This document shows positions 18,971 through 28,404 of a DNA stretch of 38,518 nt, piece by piece. The translations under genes and the position numbers were made by a program. The stretch's first letter is position 1; every line of letters starts with the position of its first letter. Location of the stretch: assembly GCA_030141605.1 (NCBI GenBank), contig JAQGDQ010002397.1, forward strand, positions 1-38,518, written 5' to 3'. Source of the DNA: Tubiluchus corallicola (taxonomy: Eukaryota; Priapulida; Priapulimorpha; Priapulimorphida; Tubiluchidae). Below the pieces are notes generated by a model that was not told where the DNA came from, ran no database searches, and was given only the letters and a program-made list of their open reading frames with translations.

Positions 18971-19828
18971 ATGTTGCGTTATCTGTTTATAATTATGCTA
19001 CTGACATTATCCGTGGCCATTTACTCTTGCCAGTCTTCAAAAGGGGAAGAGGCTCCCCAGGAAGAAGCTAACGCCCAAGAAGTTACGATTGACTTTGAGG
19101 ACATGATCATGCTGGGGGCAAGTGATGCGTCACTGGAAGAGGAGGGCGACTCCTGTGCCACGCCTTTAAGCGACGTGGGTAAAGACGCCGATATGGTAGA
19201 TCAAAGCTTGTATGGTATCCAAGCCGACCAAGAGCTGGTCGCTCAGAATGAGAACCTGCAGCAGCTTGTGGGAGAACAAGAGGCAGAGCTTGCATACAAA
19301 AGCTCCCAAATAGATACCCTCAACAAAAGAGTTGAGACTCTGACAGATGAAAATACGTCTTTGAAGAAGCAAAACGAACAATATGTGGATGAAGTAGCAG
19401 AGCTCACCTTGACTGTAAGCTATCAGGATGCACTACTGACATCTTTAGGAGATAGGGTAGAGTCTTTGAAGAAGAGCCTTATACTGTTCTTCGTACTGCT
19501 CCTCATATTGGTAGCGGTATCGGTATATCTGCTGCTCAAGTCCATCAGGAGCAAGACAGACGAGATCGACTCATCAAAGGATGTGACAGCAGTAGATGAT
19601 GATAATAAGAGCGAAACCGCCCCTGCTGAAGAGGAGAGTGTTGCTGACACAGAAGCTTCAAAAGAGGTTATGATATCTCCTCCGGAAGACACCGGTCAAG
19701 CTACAGAAGAGAGCGAGGAAGAAGCCGTTGAAGAGAGTGAGGAAAGTGCAAAAGAGGGCGAGGAAGGTGAAGAGCAGAAACCTCAGCCAAAGAGAAGAGG
19801 TCGCCCACCCAAAAAGGTTGACCAGTAA
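18971..19828 (+). CDS. Putative lipoprotein with coiled coil, transmembrane helix and AT-hook-like tail
   Basis: I do not recognise this as a named family. GGGAGGT precedes the ATG at 18971. Order: signal sequence with possible lipobox VAIYSC (Cys20); acidic linker 25-84; coiled coil about 85-168 (Leu heptads, ELAYKSSQIDTLNKRVE region); strongly hydrophobic helix 169-190; Ser/Glu-rich acidic stretch 195-268; and a basic end KRRGRPPKKVDQ containing the AT-hook core RGRP. If the N-terminus is exported and the 169-190 helix crosses the inner membrane, the tail is cytoplasmic and could touch DNA. Length is 285 residues. It stands alone between tRNA-Ala and a terminator. Confidence 0.7.
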   Translation: MLRYLFIIMLLTLSVAIYSCQSSKGEEAPQEEANAQEVTIDFEDMIMLGASDASLEEEGDSCATPLSDVGKDADMVDQSLYGIQADQELVAQNENLQQLVGEQEAELAYKSSQIDTLNKRVETLTDENTSLKKQNEQYVDEVAELTLTVSYQDALLTSLGDRVESLKKSLILFFVLLLILVAVSVYLLLKSIRSKTDEIDSSKDVTAVDDDNKSETAPAEEESVADTEASKEVMISPPEDTGQATEESEEEAVEESEESAKEGEEGEEQKPQPKRRGRPPKKVDQ

Positions 19829-19850
19829 GAAATATTGGTAATTATATCTT

Positions 19851-19886
19851 GGGGAAGACTTAAGTAAACAGGGTCTTCCCCTTTTT
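19851..19886 (+). terminator. Rho-independent terminator
   Basis: GGGGAAGAC (19851-19859) pairs with GTCTTCCCC (19873-19881), followed by TTTTT. It ends the lipoprotein/AT-hook-like transcription unit. Confidence 0.85.
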
Positions 19887-19955
19887 AACGTTATCTGTGG
19901 ATTGTCAGTGACGATAAGTTTACTGATGTCCGCAGAGGTTTGAGTTGGAGTTTTT

Positions 19956-21107
19956 ATGCTAAAAAAATACTTGATATCTCCAGGGCCCACTCCGGTGAAG
20001 GAAGAGATTCTTCTTGAGATGGCAAAGCCCGTGATGCATCACCGTACAGATGAGTTTTCTAAGATATTCTCTGAAGCTAGGAATGCTCTTGGCGACGTGT
20101 TCGGCACATCCAGCGAAGTGTTGATCCTATTAGGCAGCGGCACAGCAGCTATGGAGGCCGCTGTTGTCAACACACTGAATAGTGGAGACAAAGTTCTCAT
20201 TGTCAACGGAGGGAAATTTGGCGAGCGTTGGATCAGCATATGCAACAGCTATTCGTTGGATGTTCACACCGTGGATATTCCGTGGGGCAAAAGTGTCTCT
20301 CCTGGGGACATAGAGAAGTTTCTTAAAGATAATGCCGATACCAAGGCGGTTCTTATGCAGTCAAGCGAGACATCCACCACGGTGTATCACCCCGTTGAGG
20401 AGATAGGCAGTATATTGTCCAGTTACAAAGATACCCTTTTCGTGGTTGACGGCATCACATCAGTGGGCGTGCACCCAATGCTCATGGATGAGTGGGGGGT
20501 GGATATATTGGTATCGGGCTCGCAAAAGGCTTTCATGCTCCCACCAGGCCTAGCCTTCATTGCTTTGAGTAATGACGCTTGGCTAAAAACTTCTGAATGT
20601 GTAACACCTAGGTATTACCTTGATCTCAAGAGAGAGTTAAAGAATCAAGTGAAGGATACTACGGCGTACACACCGGGTGTGAGCCTTATTTATGGTTTGA
20701 AAAAGGTCATGGAGATGCTTTATGAAGAGGGTTTGCCAAATGTTTTCAAACGCCACAAAGTGAATGCGGAAGCCACGCGTGCTGCCATCAATGCCCTTGG
20801 GCTAAAGCCTTTGGCAGAAGACCTGCCGAGCAATGCCGCCACCGGATTTTATCTTCCGGAAGATGTAGACGGCAATAAGTTTTTGAATGCCATGAATGAA
20901 AAGGTGGGTATCACCTTTGCCGGTGGGCAAGACCAACTAAAGGGGAAGATTGTGCGGATATCCCACTTGGGCTATCACAGCTTGTTTGACGTAATCATTG
21001 CTATCAGCGCCCTTGAGATGGGTCTTCGCAGATTTGGAGTGGAGATCGAGCTTGGAAGCGGCATCAGAGCTGCCGAAGAGATCCTTCAGGAGCATATCGG
21101 TATCTAA
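19956..21107 (+). CDS. Class V aminotransferase (alanine-glyoxylate / serine-pyruvate type)
   Basis: A PLP enzyme of the SerC/AGT fold. The opening SPGPTPVKEE and MHHRTDEFS motifs, the PLP-phosphate loop GSGTAAMEA, and VVDGITSVG precede the Schiff-base lysine K191 in VSGSQKAFMLPPGL. Length of 383 residues is normal. In anaerobes this group often serves as serine-glyoxylate or alanine aminotransferase and has been annotated as a soluble hydrogenase subunit; the substrate is not decidable here. The stop is directly followed by the hisZ start (TAAATG), so the two genes are co-translated. Confidence 0.85.
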   Translation: MLKKYLISPGPTPVKEEILLEMAKPVMHHRTDEFSKIFSEARNALGDVFGTSSEVLILLGSGTAAMEAAVVNTLNSGDKVLIVNGGKFGERWISICNSYSLDVHTVDIPWGKSVSPGDIEKFLKDNADTKAVLMQSSETSTTVYHPVEEIGSILSSYKDTLFVVDGITSVGVHPMLMDEWGVDILVSGSQKAFMLPPGLAFIALSNDAWLKTSECVTPRYYLDLKRELKNQVKDTTAYTPGVSLIYGLKKVMEMLYEEGLPNVFKRHKVNAEATRAAINALGLKPLAEDLPSNAATGFYLPEDVDGNKFLNAMNEKVGITFAGGQDQLKGKIVRISHLGYHSLFDVIIAISALEMGLRRFGVEIELGSGIRAAEEILQEHIGI

Positions 21108-22229
21108 ATGAGCAGTATTAACAAAAGCTTCTTTGCTCCCGATCATAAAAGGAAGGTGGCCAGGCTGGAAGCAAAGATCAGCGACGTTTTGTCATCCTAC
21201 GGTTATCTTGAGCTTATTCTGCCCATTTACGAGTATTATGAAATACTCAAAGAGACCACAAAGGATTTCCGAGACGAGACGATAGTGAGGTTTATCGACA
21301 GGAACACGGGCAAATCCGTGGTATTGAGACCCGATTTTACACCTCAGGCTTGCCGCAGCGTCAGTAACTACATGTCGGGGTACCCTCTTCCCATAAGAGT
21401 TTCCTATCGCGGCAGAGTGTTTAGGAATGTTGTCATAGATACGGGCCTCAAAGCCGAAAGATATCAGATAGGTTGCGAGCTAATAGGTGCATCAGAGAGG
21501 GATGGCGACATAGAAATGCTTCTTATGGCGTCCAGAATCCTAAAATCGCTTAAGTTGAGCAACTGTAGCATCGCCATAAGCGATGTATCCATCTTGGACG
21601 AAATAGCCGCTATCATTCCTGAGCACAGCGGGAAATATTTTGAATTTTTACGGGCAAAGAATATCGATGCCATCGCAAAATTTTGCAAGAAGCACAACTT
21701 TAATACAGATATTGAGCCACTTTTGAAATATCTACCCATGGCTTTTGGTGGTTTGGATGTTTTTGACAAACTTTTGGGACTATCACGCTTCAGCAAGTCC
21801 CTTCACAGTAGGCTAGAGTATCTCCAAACGCTATTTACAAAACTGGCCAATTTTGGCATAAATGGGGATCTGGTTCTGTTTGATGCTTCAAGCGGAAATA
21901 ACCAAAACTATTATACCGGCATCCATTTTGAAATTATTCATAAGCAATTGGGCAGAACTCTAGGCGGCGGAGGTCGTTATGACAACCTTATGGAGAAGTT
22001 TGGAGCAGATCTTCCAGCTTGTGGCTTAATGTTCCACATTGAGGAGTTGCTGCATGCTGGGGACTTTAAGCTAGAAAAGGAAAGATACGATTACTTAGTC
22101 GTAGGCATTGATAAGCACACAGAAGCTGAAAACCTGAGAGATCAAGGGAACAAAGTGCTGCATATATACGACAAGGGTATGATCGATCTGTTTAAAGAAA
22201 GATACATTATAGATAATATTATTTCGTAA
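21108..22229 (+). CDS. hisZ: ATP phosphoribosyltransferase regulatory subunit HisZ
   Basis: A HisRS-like paralogue that activates the short form of HisG for the first step of histidine synthesis. The class II synthetase fold is visible: motif with VVLRPDFTPQACRSVSNY, the RVSYRGRVFRN strand (motif 2 region), IGCELIGA and a final LGGGGRYDNLMEKFG with GLMFHIEELL. The HisRS anticodon-binding domain is reduced, and the 373-residue length fits HisZ rather than HisS (about 420 or more). hisG is not in the window. It begins immediately after the aminotransferase stop. Confidence 0.88.
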   Translation: MSSINKSFFAPDHKRKVARLEAKISDVLSSYGYLELILPIYEYYEILKETTKDFRDETIVRFIDRNTGKSVVLRPDFTPQACRSVSNYMSGYPLPIRVSYRGRVFRNVVIDTGLKAERYQIGCELIGASERDGDIEMLLMASRILKSLKLSNCSIAISDVSILDEIAAIIPEHSGKYFEFLRAKNIDAIAKFCKKHNFNTDIEPLLKYLPMAFGGLDVFDKLLGLSRFSKSLHSRLEYLQTLFTKLANFGINGDLVLFDASSGNNQNYYTGIHFEIIHKQLGRTLGGGGRYDNLMEKFGADLPACGLMFHIEELLHAGDFKLEKERYDYLVVGIDKHTEAENLRDQGNKVLHIYDKGMIDLFKERYIIDNIIS

Positions 22230-22268
22230 TTTTATTGCAAAAAAGATAAAATGCGAAAGTTAAGTTAA

Positions 22269-23564
<1,296 letters not shown>

Positions 23565-23582
23565 TTTTTTGTGAAAAAAAAA

Positions 23583-23611
23583 TTGACATAAGTCCCCAGT
23601 TTTGATAAAAG
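23583..23611 (+). promoter_or_regulatory. Promoter of tRNA-Lys
   Basis: Perfect -35 TTGACA (23583-23588), 17-nt spacer, and a weak -10 TAAAAG (23606-23611), about 32 nt before the tRNA. Confidence 0.45.
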
Positions 23612-23642
23612 CATAGTTCTTGACTTGAAAGGTCATGGTGTA

Positions 23643-23715
23643 GAGCCGTTAGCTCAGTTGGTAGAGCAGCTGCCTTTTAAGCAGCGGGTCATTGGTTCAA
23701 GTCCAATACGGCTCA
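23643..23715 (+). tRNA. tRNA-Lys (UUU)
   Basis: Acceptor GAGCCGT pairs with ACGGCTC, discriminator A. The anticodon stem GCTGC/GCAGC encloses loop CTTTTAA, giving UUU. Confidence 0.95.
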
Positions 23716-23733
23716 TTTTGTTCGTAGCCTCAT

Positions 23734-23755
23734 AGCCCTAGATTGGCTTTTTTTT
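23734..23755 (+). terminator. Weak terminator after tRNA-Lys
   Basis: Short stem AGCC (23734-23737) / GGCT (23745-23748), followed by eight T residues. The stem is only 4 bp, so support is modest. Confidence 0.35.
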
Positions 23756-23812
23756 ATCGGGCGTATGTGGCGGATTAGTAGATTATGAACAAAAATTAAG
23801 ATCATAAAAAGG

Positions 23813-23841
23813 TTGCAAAAAATGGCATTACAGTCTACACT
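23813..23841 (+). promoter_or_regulatory. Promoter of the Glu-Val-Asp tRNA cluster
   Basis: TTGCAA (23813-23818), 17-nt spacer, TACACT (23836-23841), followed 41 nt later by tRNA-Glu. The -35 core GGTTGCAA equals that of the promoter at 13881. Confidence 0.5.
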
Positions 23842-23882
23842 GTATGTCTTAGGCGGCGATTTTTTTGGTCTGTTTAGTTTGT

Positions 23883-23958
23883 TGTCCCCTTCGTCTAGCC
23901 TGGCCCAGGACACCGGCCTTTCACGCCGGTAACAGGGGTTCAAATCCCCTAGGGGACG
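23883..23958 (+). tRNA. tRNA-Glu (UUC)
   Basis: Acceptor GTCCCCT pairs with AGGGGAC, discriminator G. The anticodon stem CCGGC/GCCGG encloses loop CTTTCAC, giving UUC. Confidence 0.95.
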
Positions 23959-23970
23959 TTTTTACATGAT

Positions 23971-24043
23971 GGGTGGTTAGCTCAGCTGGGAGAGCATCGG
24001 CCTTACAAGCCGAGGGTCACAAGTTCGATCCTTGTACCACCCA
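23971..24043 (+). tRNA. tRNA-Val (UAC)
   Basis: Acceptor GGGTGGT pairs with ACCACCC, discriminator A. The anticodon loop CTTACAA gives UAC. It lies 12 nt after tRNA-Glu. Confidence 0.95.
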
Positions 24044-24061
24044 TATACTTACTTTTTCATC

Positions 24062-24135
24062 GGGGGCGTAGTTCAGTTGGTTAGAACGCTGGCCTGTCAC
24101 GCCAGAGGCCGCGAGTTCGAGTCTCGTCGTCCCCG
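24062..24135 (+). tRNA. tRNA-Asp (GUC)
   Basis: Acceptor GGGGGCG pairs with CGTCCCC (one G-U), discriminator G. The anticodon loop CTGTCAC gives GUC. It is the last member of the Glu-Val-Asp cluster. Confidence 0.95.
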
Positions 24136-24143
24136 TCTTTTTC

Positions 24144-24167
24144 AAGGAGCGGAAGGTGCTCCTTTTT
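24144..24167 (+). terminator. Terminator of the tRNA cluster
   Basis: AAGGAGC (24144-24150), loop GGAAGGT, GCTCCTT (24158-24164), T-run to 24167. Confidence 0.8.
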
Positions 24168-24349
24168 CTGTCATCTCCAATATTTTGAGCTGCAGTGAAG
24201 GTGTGGTCTGAATGACAATTTATTGTCATAGTTTTTATGCAAAAAAGCATAAACTGAATTATTCCTTTTCTGTGACGTTTCCAATATTTTGAGCTGCAGT
24301 GAAAGTATGATCTGAATGACAAGTTATTGTCATGGTTTTTATGCAAAAC
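24160..24349. repeat. Two-copy tandem repeat of about 87 bp with conserved internal palindrome
   Basis: Copies lie at about 24160-24246 and 24263-24349 (period 104 in the core). Both contain CCAATATTTTGAGCTGCAGT, then TCTGAATGACAA-N4-TTGTCAT and TTTTTATGCAAAA. The stem ATGACAA/TTGTCAT is identical in both copies while its four-base loop differs (TTTA versus GTTA). The only reading frames across it are accidental. It fills the non-coding gap between the tRNA cluster and the converging acetyltransferase gene. Confidence 0.85.
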
Positions 24350-24398
24350 GAAACTAATCCGTGATCTGTATAAAAGGACGGGTGTCAAAAGTTATCCA

Positions 24399-25061
24399 TC
24401 ATAAGTACTTTTCTCCTATCTCCCTTTTTCGAACGATTTTCGACGGTGTACCGCAACTAACACTACAGGGCTCCACATCTCTCACCACGGTAGCGCCGGC
24501 TCCAACGACAGCGTGCTCACCAATATTTAAGCCATGAACAATGTTTGCACCCACACCTATATGCGAATAGCTTCCGATAAGGCAGTTGCCTCCGGTTGTA
24601 GCACTTGGAGCAAGGCTTGCGAAATCTTTCATAATCGAGTCATGATCCAAAGACGCCTTTGTGTTTATTATGCAAAATCTGCCGACTTCACACGATGGAT
24701 TTATCACAGCGCCCGCCATAATGACGGTTCCCTCTCCCACACGCACATCTTTTGCAAGTGAAGCTGAAGGGTGTATCGCAGTGACAAATCTCACATCAGG
24801 CAACGCTTCTAAGACGCTGGTCGCCACTTCTGAGCGAATGTAGTTATCCCCAACAGCTATGAGCAATCCTTTCAGATTAAAGCTTTTGTAAATCCTTTCC
24901 AAGTCTGTGTCACACCCGAACACTTTATAGCCAAAAAAAGTATCTCCAACCTTTCTGCGCGGATCCAACAGTCCCACAAGATTGTATCTCTTCTCCTTCT
25001 CGACTATATCAATGATGACCTTCGTATGCCCAGATGCGCCCAAGATTGCGATATTTTCCAA
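24399..25061 (-). CDS. NeuD/PglD-like sugar O- or N-acetyltransferase
   Basis: The N-terminal nucleotide-sugar-binding Rossmann-like part opens with AILGASGHTKVIIDI. The second half is a left-handed beta-helix of hexapeptide repeats (VRVGEGTVIMAGAVINPSCEV and further coils), with catalytic-type His in the DHDSIM region and GAGATVVRDVEP near the end. The family transfers acetyl from acetyl-CoA to sugars such as sialic acid or bacillosamine precursors. A TTG at 25061, preceded by GGGGGT, is the more likely start; the frame extends to 25091, overlapping the stop of hemY. It is the last gene of the argS-SPOR-glycosidase-hemY run. Length is about 220 residues. Confidence 0.82.
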   Translation of the reverse strand: MENIAILGASGHTKVIIDIVEKEKRYNLVGLLDPRRKVGDTFFGYKVFGCDTDLERIYKSFNLKGLLIAVGDNYIRSEVATSVLEALPDVRFVTAIHPSASLAKDVRVGEGTVIMAGAVINPSCEVGRFCIINTKASLDHDSIMKDFASLAPSATTGGNCLIGSYSHIGVGANIVHGLNIGEHAVVGAGATVVRDVEPCSVSCGTPSKIVRKREIGEKYL

Positions 25062-25087
25062 TGCTTGACCCCCATACCCAGCAAATA

Positions 25088-26449
25088 TCAAGTAACCCCG
25101 TGTTCCTTTATGCTTTTGATCACATGAACGATATCTTTTGACTGCCGAATAATCCCGTTTATAAGCTCCCCTTCCATATAGTCGCCGCCCAATATCATTC
25201 CATTTTTATAAGCTTCTTTCCTCATACGATCAATATAGGTGCCGTGCCCTGCGAGATATTTAGGAAAGGCACGCTTCCAAGTAAAATCGAAGACGGTTTC
25301 TGGGCTTTTATCCAAATCAAACATTTCAGCTAAATCTTCCAACAGCACATCTTGAGCATTATCTCTGTAGAAATTTATCAAGTGTCGATACCTGCTGCCA
25401 AAAACCATGCTGCGTAGCAAAAGTTTGTTCGGTGCAACTTCGGGAAAAACGGAAGTCACGTTAAATACGTTGTTTAGTCTTCTTTTTTCAAGCCTCGGGA
25501 GATAGCAGGATGAAAACCTATTCATACGCGAAATATTCGTCTCATCAAAGAATGTATTCATCACATATACAGGTGAGTATTCTACCCCCCCAAGCATTTC
25601 TGCCAAGGGCAAACTGACACCTTTTGCCAAATTACGAGCAGAATACGCCGGTACAAAAAACACAGGGATATCAAATTCATAAACGCCCTTGGTAGTAGAC
25701 ACGGAAAAACTGGAATTATTTTTCTGAACAGCCTCGACATGGGCATCTGTGACAAATTCAACATTGGAAGAGCATTTATCAACTATATCCGCAACCCCCT
25801 TGCTCATTCCCCCTCTGTAAGTTAATATCTGATTGATAAACAGGCTATCCGCCTCTTTTTTGTTTGCGTATCTCTTGTTCCCCTTGAGCACAGAACCATA
25901 TTGCTTCTCTATCTCTAGAATTTTCGGCAAGCCATATCTCATGGTAATTTCTTCGGGATTGTTACCGTAGATACCGGAGTAGTAAGGAGAGAATATAAAT
26001 TCGTAAAACTCGTTGCCAAAACGTCTTTTAATAAACTCGGCAACGGTCTCTTCCTTTTGGTCTTCCCGTCTGGGGACCCATCTCTCATTGTATGTGCGAA
26101 TCTTGCTATTTAAGCTTATAATAGGACTGTAGATCAGATCTCTCTGATTTTTTGGAGATTCTAAAAATCTTCTGCCCCGCATGATATGAAATTCGTTGCT
26201 AAGCGTTTTGCCAACAATAATATTTTCATCCAACCCTGCGTCCTTCAGCAAAAGGAGCAGCCCCAGATCATTGGTAGAGAAGTAGCCAAATCCGTTTTCA
26301 TAAATACTGCCTTCATAGCAATTCGAACGAACAGCCCCGCCAACCCTATCCTTTCTCTCGATCAGGGTGACATCGGCTATATTCTCCATCGCAAGGTAAT
26401 AGGCAAGGGCCACGCCACCAAGTCCGCCACCAATTATTCCTACTCTCAT
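25088..26449 (-). CDS. hemY: Flavin-dependent protoporphyrinogen/coproporphyrinogen oxidase
   Basis: FAD-dependent late haem-biosynthesis enzyme that aromatises the porphyrinogen ring. It has the dinucleotide motif IGGGLGGVALAYYLA near the N-terminus, ERKDRVGGAVRS, the SPYYSGIYGNNPEEITMRYGLPKILE region characteristic of HemY, YRGGMSKGVADIV, and a C-terminal GMILGGDYMEGELINGIIRQS that closes the FAD site. Length of 453 residues is usual. HemY normally uses oxygen; in a fumarate respirer another acceptor is possible, but that is inference. Haem is needed by FrdC. It lies 10 nt downstream of the glycosidase-like gene. Confidence 0.83.
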   Translation of the reverse strand: MRVGIIGGGLGGVALAYYLAMENIADVTLIERKDRVGGAVRSNCYEGSIYENGFGYFSTNDLGLLLLLKDAGLDENIIVGKTLSNEFHIMRGRRFLESPKNQRDLIYSPIISLNSKIRTYNERWVPRREDQKEETVAEFIKRRFGNEFYEFIFSPYYSGIYGNNPEEITMRYGLPKILEIEKQYGSVLKGNKRYANKKEADSLFINQILTYRGGMSKGVADIVDKCSSNVEFVTDAHVEAVQKNNSSFSVSTTKGVYEFDIPVFFVPAYSARNLAKGVSLPLAEMLGGVEYSPVYVMNTFFDETNISRMNRFSSCYLPRLEKRRLNNVFNVTSVFPEVAPNKLLLRSMVFGSRYRHLINFYRDNAQDVLLEDLAEMFDLDKSPETVFDFTWKRAFPKYLAGHGTYIDRMRKEAYKNGMILGGDYMEGELINGIIRQSKDIVHVIKSIKEHGVT

Positions 26450-26459
26450 ACATCAACGC

Positions 26460-27646
26460 CTATTTACACTGACCACCAAGATCATCCGGATGATTTACCG
26501 GCACAAAAGCAAAACTCAGGTCTCTGCTTCCTTTCAGCTCACTGCACAGTCTTGCATATAAGCGCCTCTTAGCTTCACTGTTTGCTTCGCCAAACGGTTT
26601 GACCTGAAGCTTCATAATGACTCTAGAACTGAAGTCAACTCCGGATAACGTATTTTCGGCAATATCATCCACAAGCTTTATGGCATCAGATGAACTCAAC
26701 GCTTTTTCGGATTTGATTTGATCGATGTAACCCATAACCGCCAAGTAGTCAAAACCCGCATCAAGCATGGAGTCCAAACTCTGACTATACCAAGCAAGCC
26801 CATCTTTAGGGTAGATGGGAGTTTCATAGTAAACATTTCCAGCAAATCGTATCTTAGGGTTAACCATATGGGCATTTAGCATTATTGTTCCATAAAGCTC
26901 CATCAACTCTTCATTTTTAAATGAAGCCCATTTGTAAAAGTCGTCAGTGTAACCGCTAAAAACCTTCTTGCCATTGTACACTTTAGTACCTCGAAAGACC
27001 TTAGATATATCGAATTTTTCGCCGGTCTTAAAATAATACTGTTCAGCAGCCTCAAGGCTTGCGCCCTCTGTATACTTGTAGATAAAGTCGTCTTGGAAAA
27101 GGATGCCGTCGATGTCGTATGAGGCCAAATCTTGAAAAAGGTTTAATAAAATGTATCTGACGTGGGGATGGAATATGCTCGCTCCATAGCCATTCACAAC
27201 ACCCCCGTCAGGAGAAAATGCTTTTTCCATAAGCCCTTCTGTCTTGAGAAATGTCACGACCTGCTCGCCATCCATCCATAAACCTTTATGTCATTGAGGC
27301 GAGCGTAATGTATCACTTCACTCAAGAGATCACTGACGGTGCAGGCATAATCCGTTTCAAAATATACGCCACTGTCGCAACTGTTCGGAAGACCGAGATG
27401 AACCCTATCACCTTTATTGTGAAATACTCTAAAAAAGACTGTGTCCACATCTTTTGCGGATAAATCCTTGAAGAAGGCGTCCATATTGCCAGAATAAGCT
27501 GAATTGAGGACAAACACCTGAGCGCCGTTAATCTTAGGATAGGCGTCAAAAACGAGCTCCATCCTTGATGCATAGACACTACCTGAGATGACTACTGCAA
27601 ACAAAAACAGCAACGAGACCGCAAACAGGCGCCCACAACTCAACAT
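26460..27646 (-). CDS. Exported glycosidase-like protein, PgaB C-terminal type (GHL13), frameshifted
   Basis: The ATG at 27646 starts a signal peptide ending near SVYAS. The body resembles the C-terminal hydrolase domain of the poly-N-acetylglucosamine protein PgaB: KDVDTVFFRVF, an YFETDYA strand, IKVYGWM, then GYGASIFHPHVRYILLNLFQD and the acidic-pair motif DGILFQDDF (candidate catalytic Asp residues), later FAGNVYYE and FDYLAVMGY. There is no N-terminal deacetylase domain. One base appears missing near 27268, just after IKVYGWM, splitting the gene. Restored length is about 395 residues. It begins two bases after the SPOR gene stop. It may act on peptidoglycan or an exopolysaccharide. Confidence 0.72.
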
Positions 27647-27648
27647 GA

Positions 27649-28308
27649 TCAATAGACTCTGACAAGTATCGTTTCCATACTGTACACGTCTGCGTAGTGT
27701 CTTTTAAGGGCTTCAATCTCTTCTCTATTGTCCCCTATTCCGAGCCTAATTCTATAGAAAGTGCCGTGGGGCAAGTTTGCCATCACTACGTAAGCGTCAG
27801 AAATAGAGAAGTTCTGCCTCAGCTTACGCATTTCACCCATGGCAGCTTCTTGATTTGTCAACGCCATGTACTGCAGGGCAAATTGACCATAAGCGGGCTC
27901 TTCACCTTCCGATAAAAACTCAGGAATGTCATCAGCGGCAACACTGTCGACAAGGGGCGCTTGCACCGGAGGTGTCTGCGTCTCCTCAGGAGCAGGTTGT
28001 GTAGATTCTGGCGCAGGTGGGTTGTTTGAAGGCGCTACAGGATCCTTATCCGCATAGTCTGAAAAGTCGTAAACAAATTCGTCATCATCCGAAGAGCCAA
28101 AAACGTCACCACCACTCGAATCGCCATCTCCAAACGCGCTCTGTTCTGCAATGCCATCCCTTGCCAAATTTTCATCACCCTTCATAAAAGAATTGCTCAA
28201 GAAAATTATACCGTAAACCGTCAACCCAAAGGCCACTATAATCATAAATATGATAACCAAAGCTTCCTTAAAACTGCTCCGATTATTGTCTTCATTTCCG
28301 TATGACAT
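27649..28308 (-). CDS. SPOR-domain cell-envelope protein
   Basis: The ATG at 28308 is preferred because GGAG lies 9 nt upstream; the earlier ATG at 28323 overlaps that site. Structure: short cytoplasmic N-terminus, one membrane helix at about residues 17-40 (VIIFMIIVAFGLTVYGIIFL), a Pro/Glu/Asp-rich periplasmic linker of about 90 residues, and a C-terminal SPOR-like domain (FALQYMALTNQEAAMGEMRKL, YRIRLGIG, YSMETILVRV). SPOR domains bind denuded septal peptidoglycan. The linker and single-span topology resemble FtsN-like or DedD-like proteins. It is placed between argS and a glycosidase-like gene. Confidence 0.8.
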   Translation of the reverse strand: MSYGNEDNNRSSFKEALVIIFMIIVAFGLTVYGIIFLSNSFMKGDENLARDGIAEQSAFGDGDSSGGDVFGSSDDDEFVYDFSDYADKDPVAPSNNPPAPESTQPAPEETQTPPVQAPLVDSVAADDIPEFLSEGEEPAYGQFALQYMALTNQEAAMGEMRKLRQNFSISDAYVVMANLPHGTFYRIRLGIGDNREEIEALKRHYADVYSMETILVRVY

Positions 28309-28404
28309 AAAAATACGCTCCATATACGATTGTAAACCGTCATGTTAATATATTTATAATACATTTACTACAATTTTACTGCATTTTTTCCAAATACAGC
28401 ACAC

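Noticed and set aside
24017-24388. Open frame of 123 codons on the minus strand
   Set aside because: It reads antisense through tRNA-Asp and tRNA-Val and through the tandem repeat; its LELAASGVTG-type ending is a well-known artefact of translating tRNA antisense.
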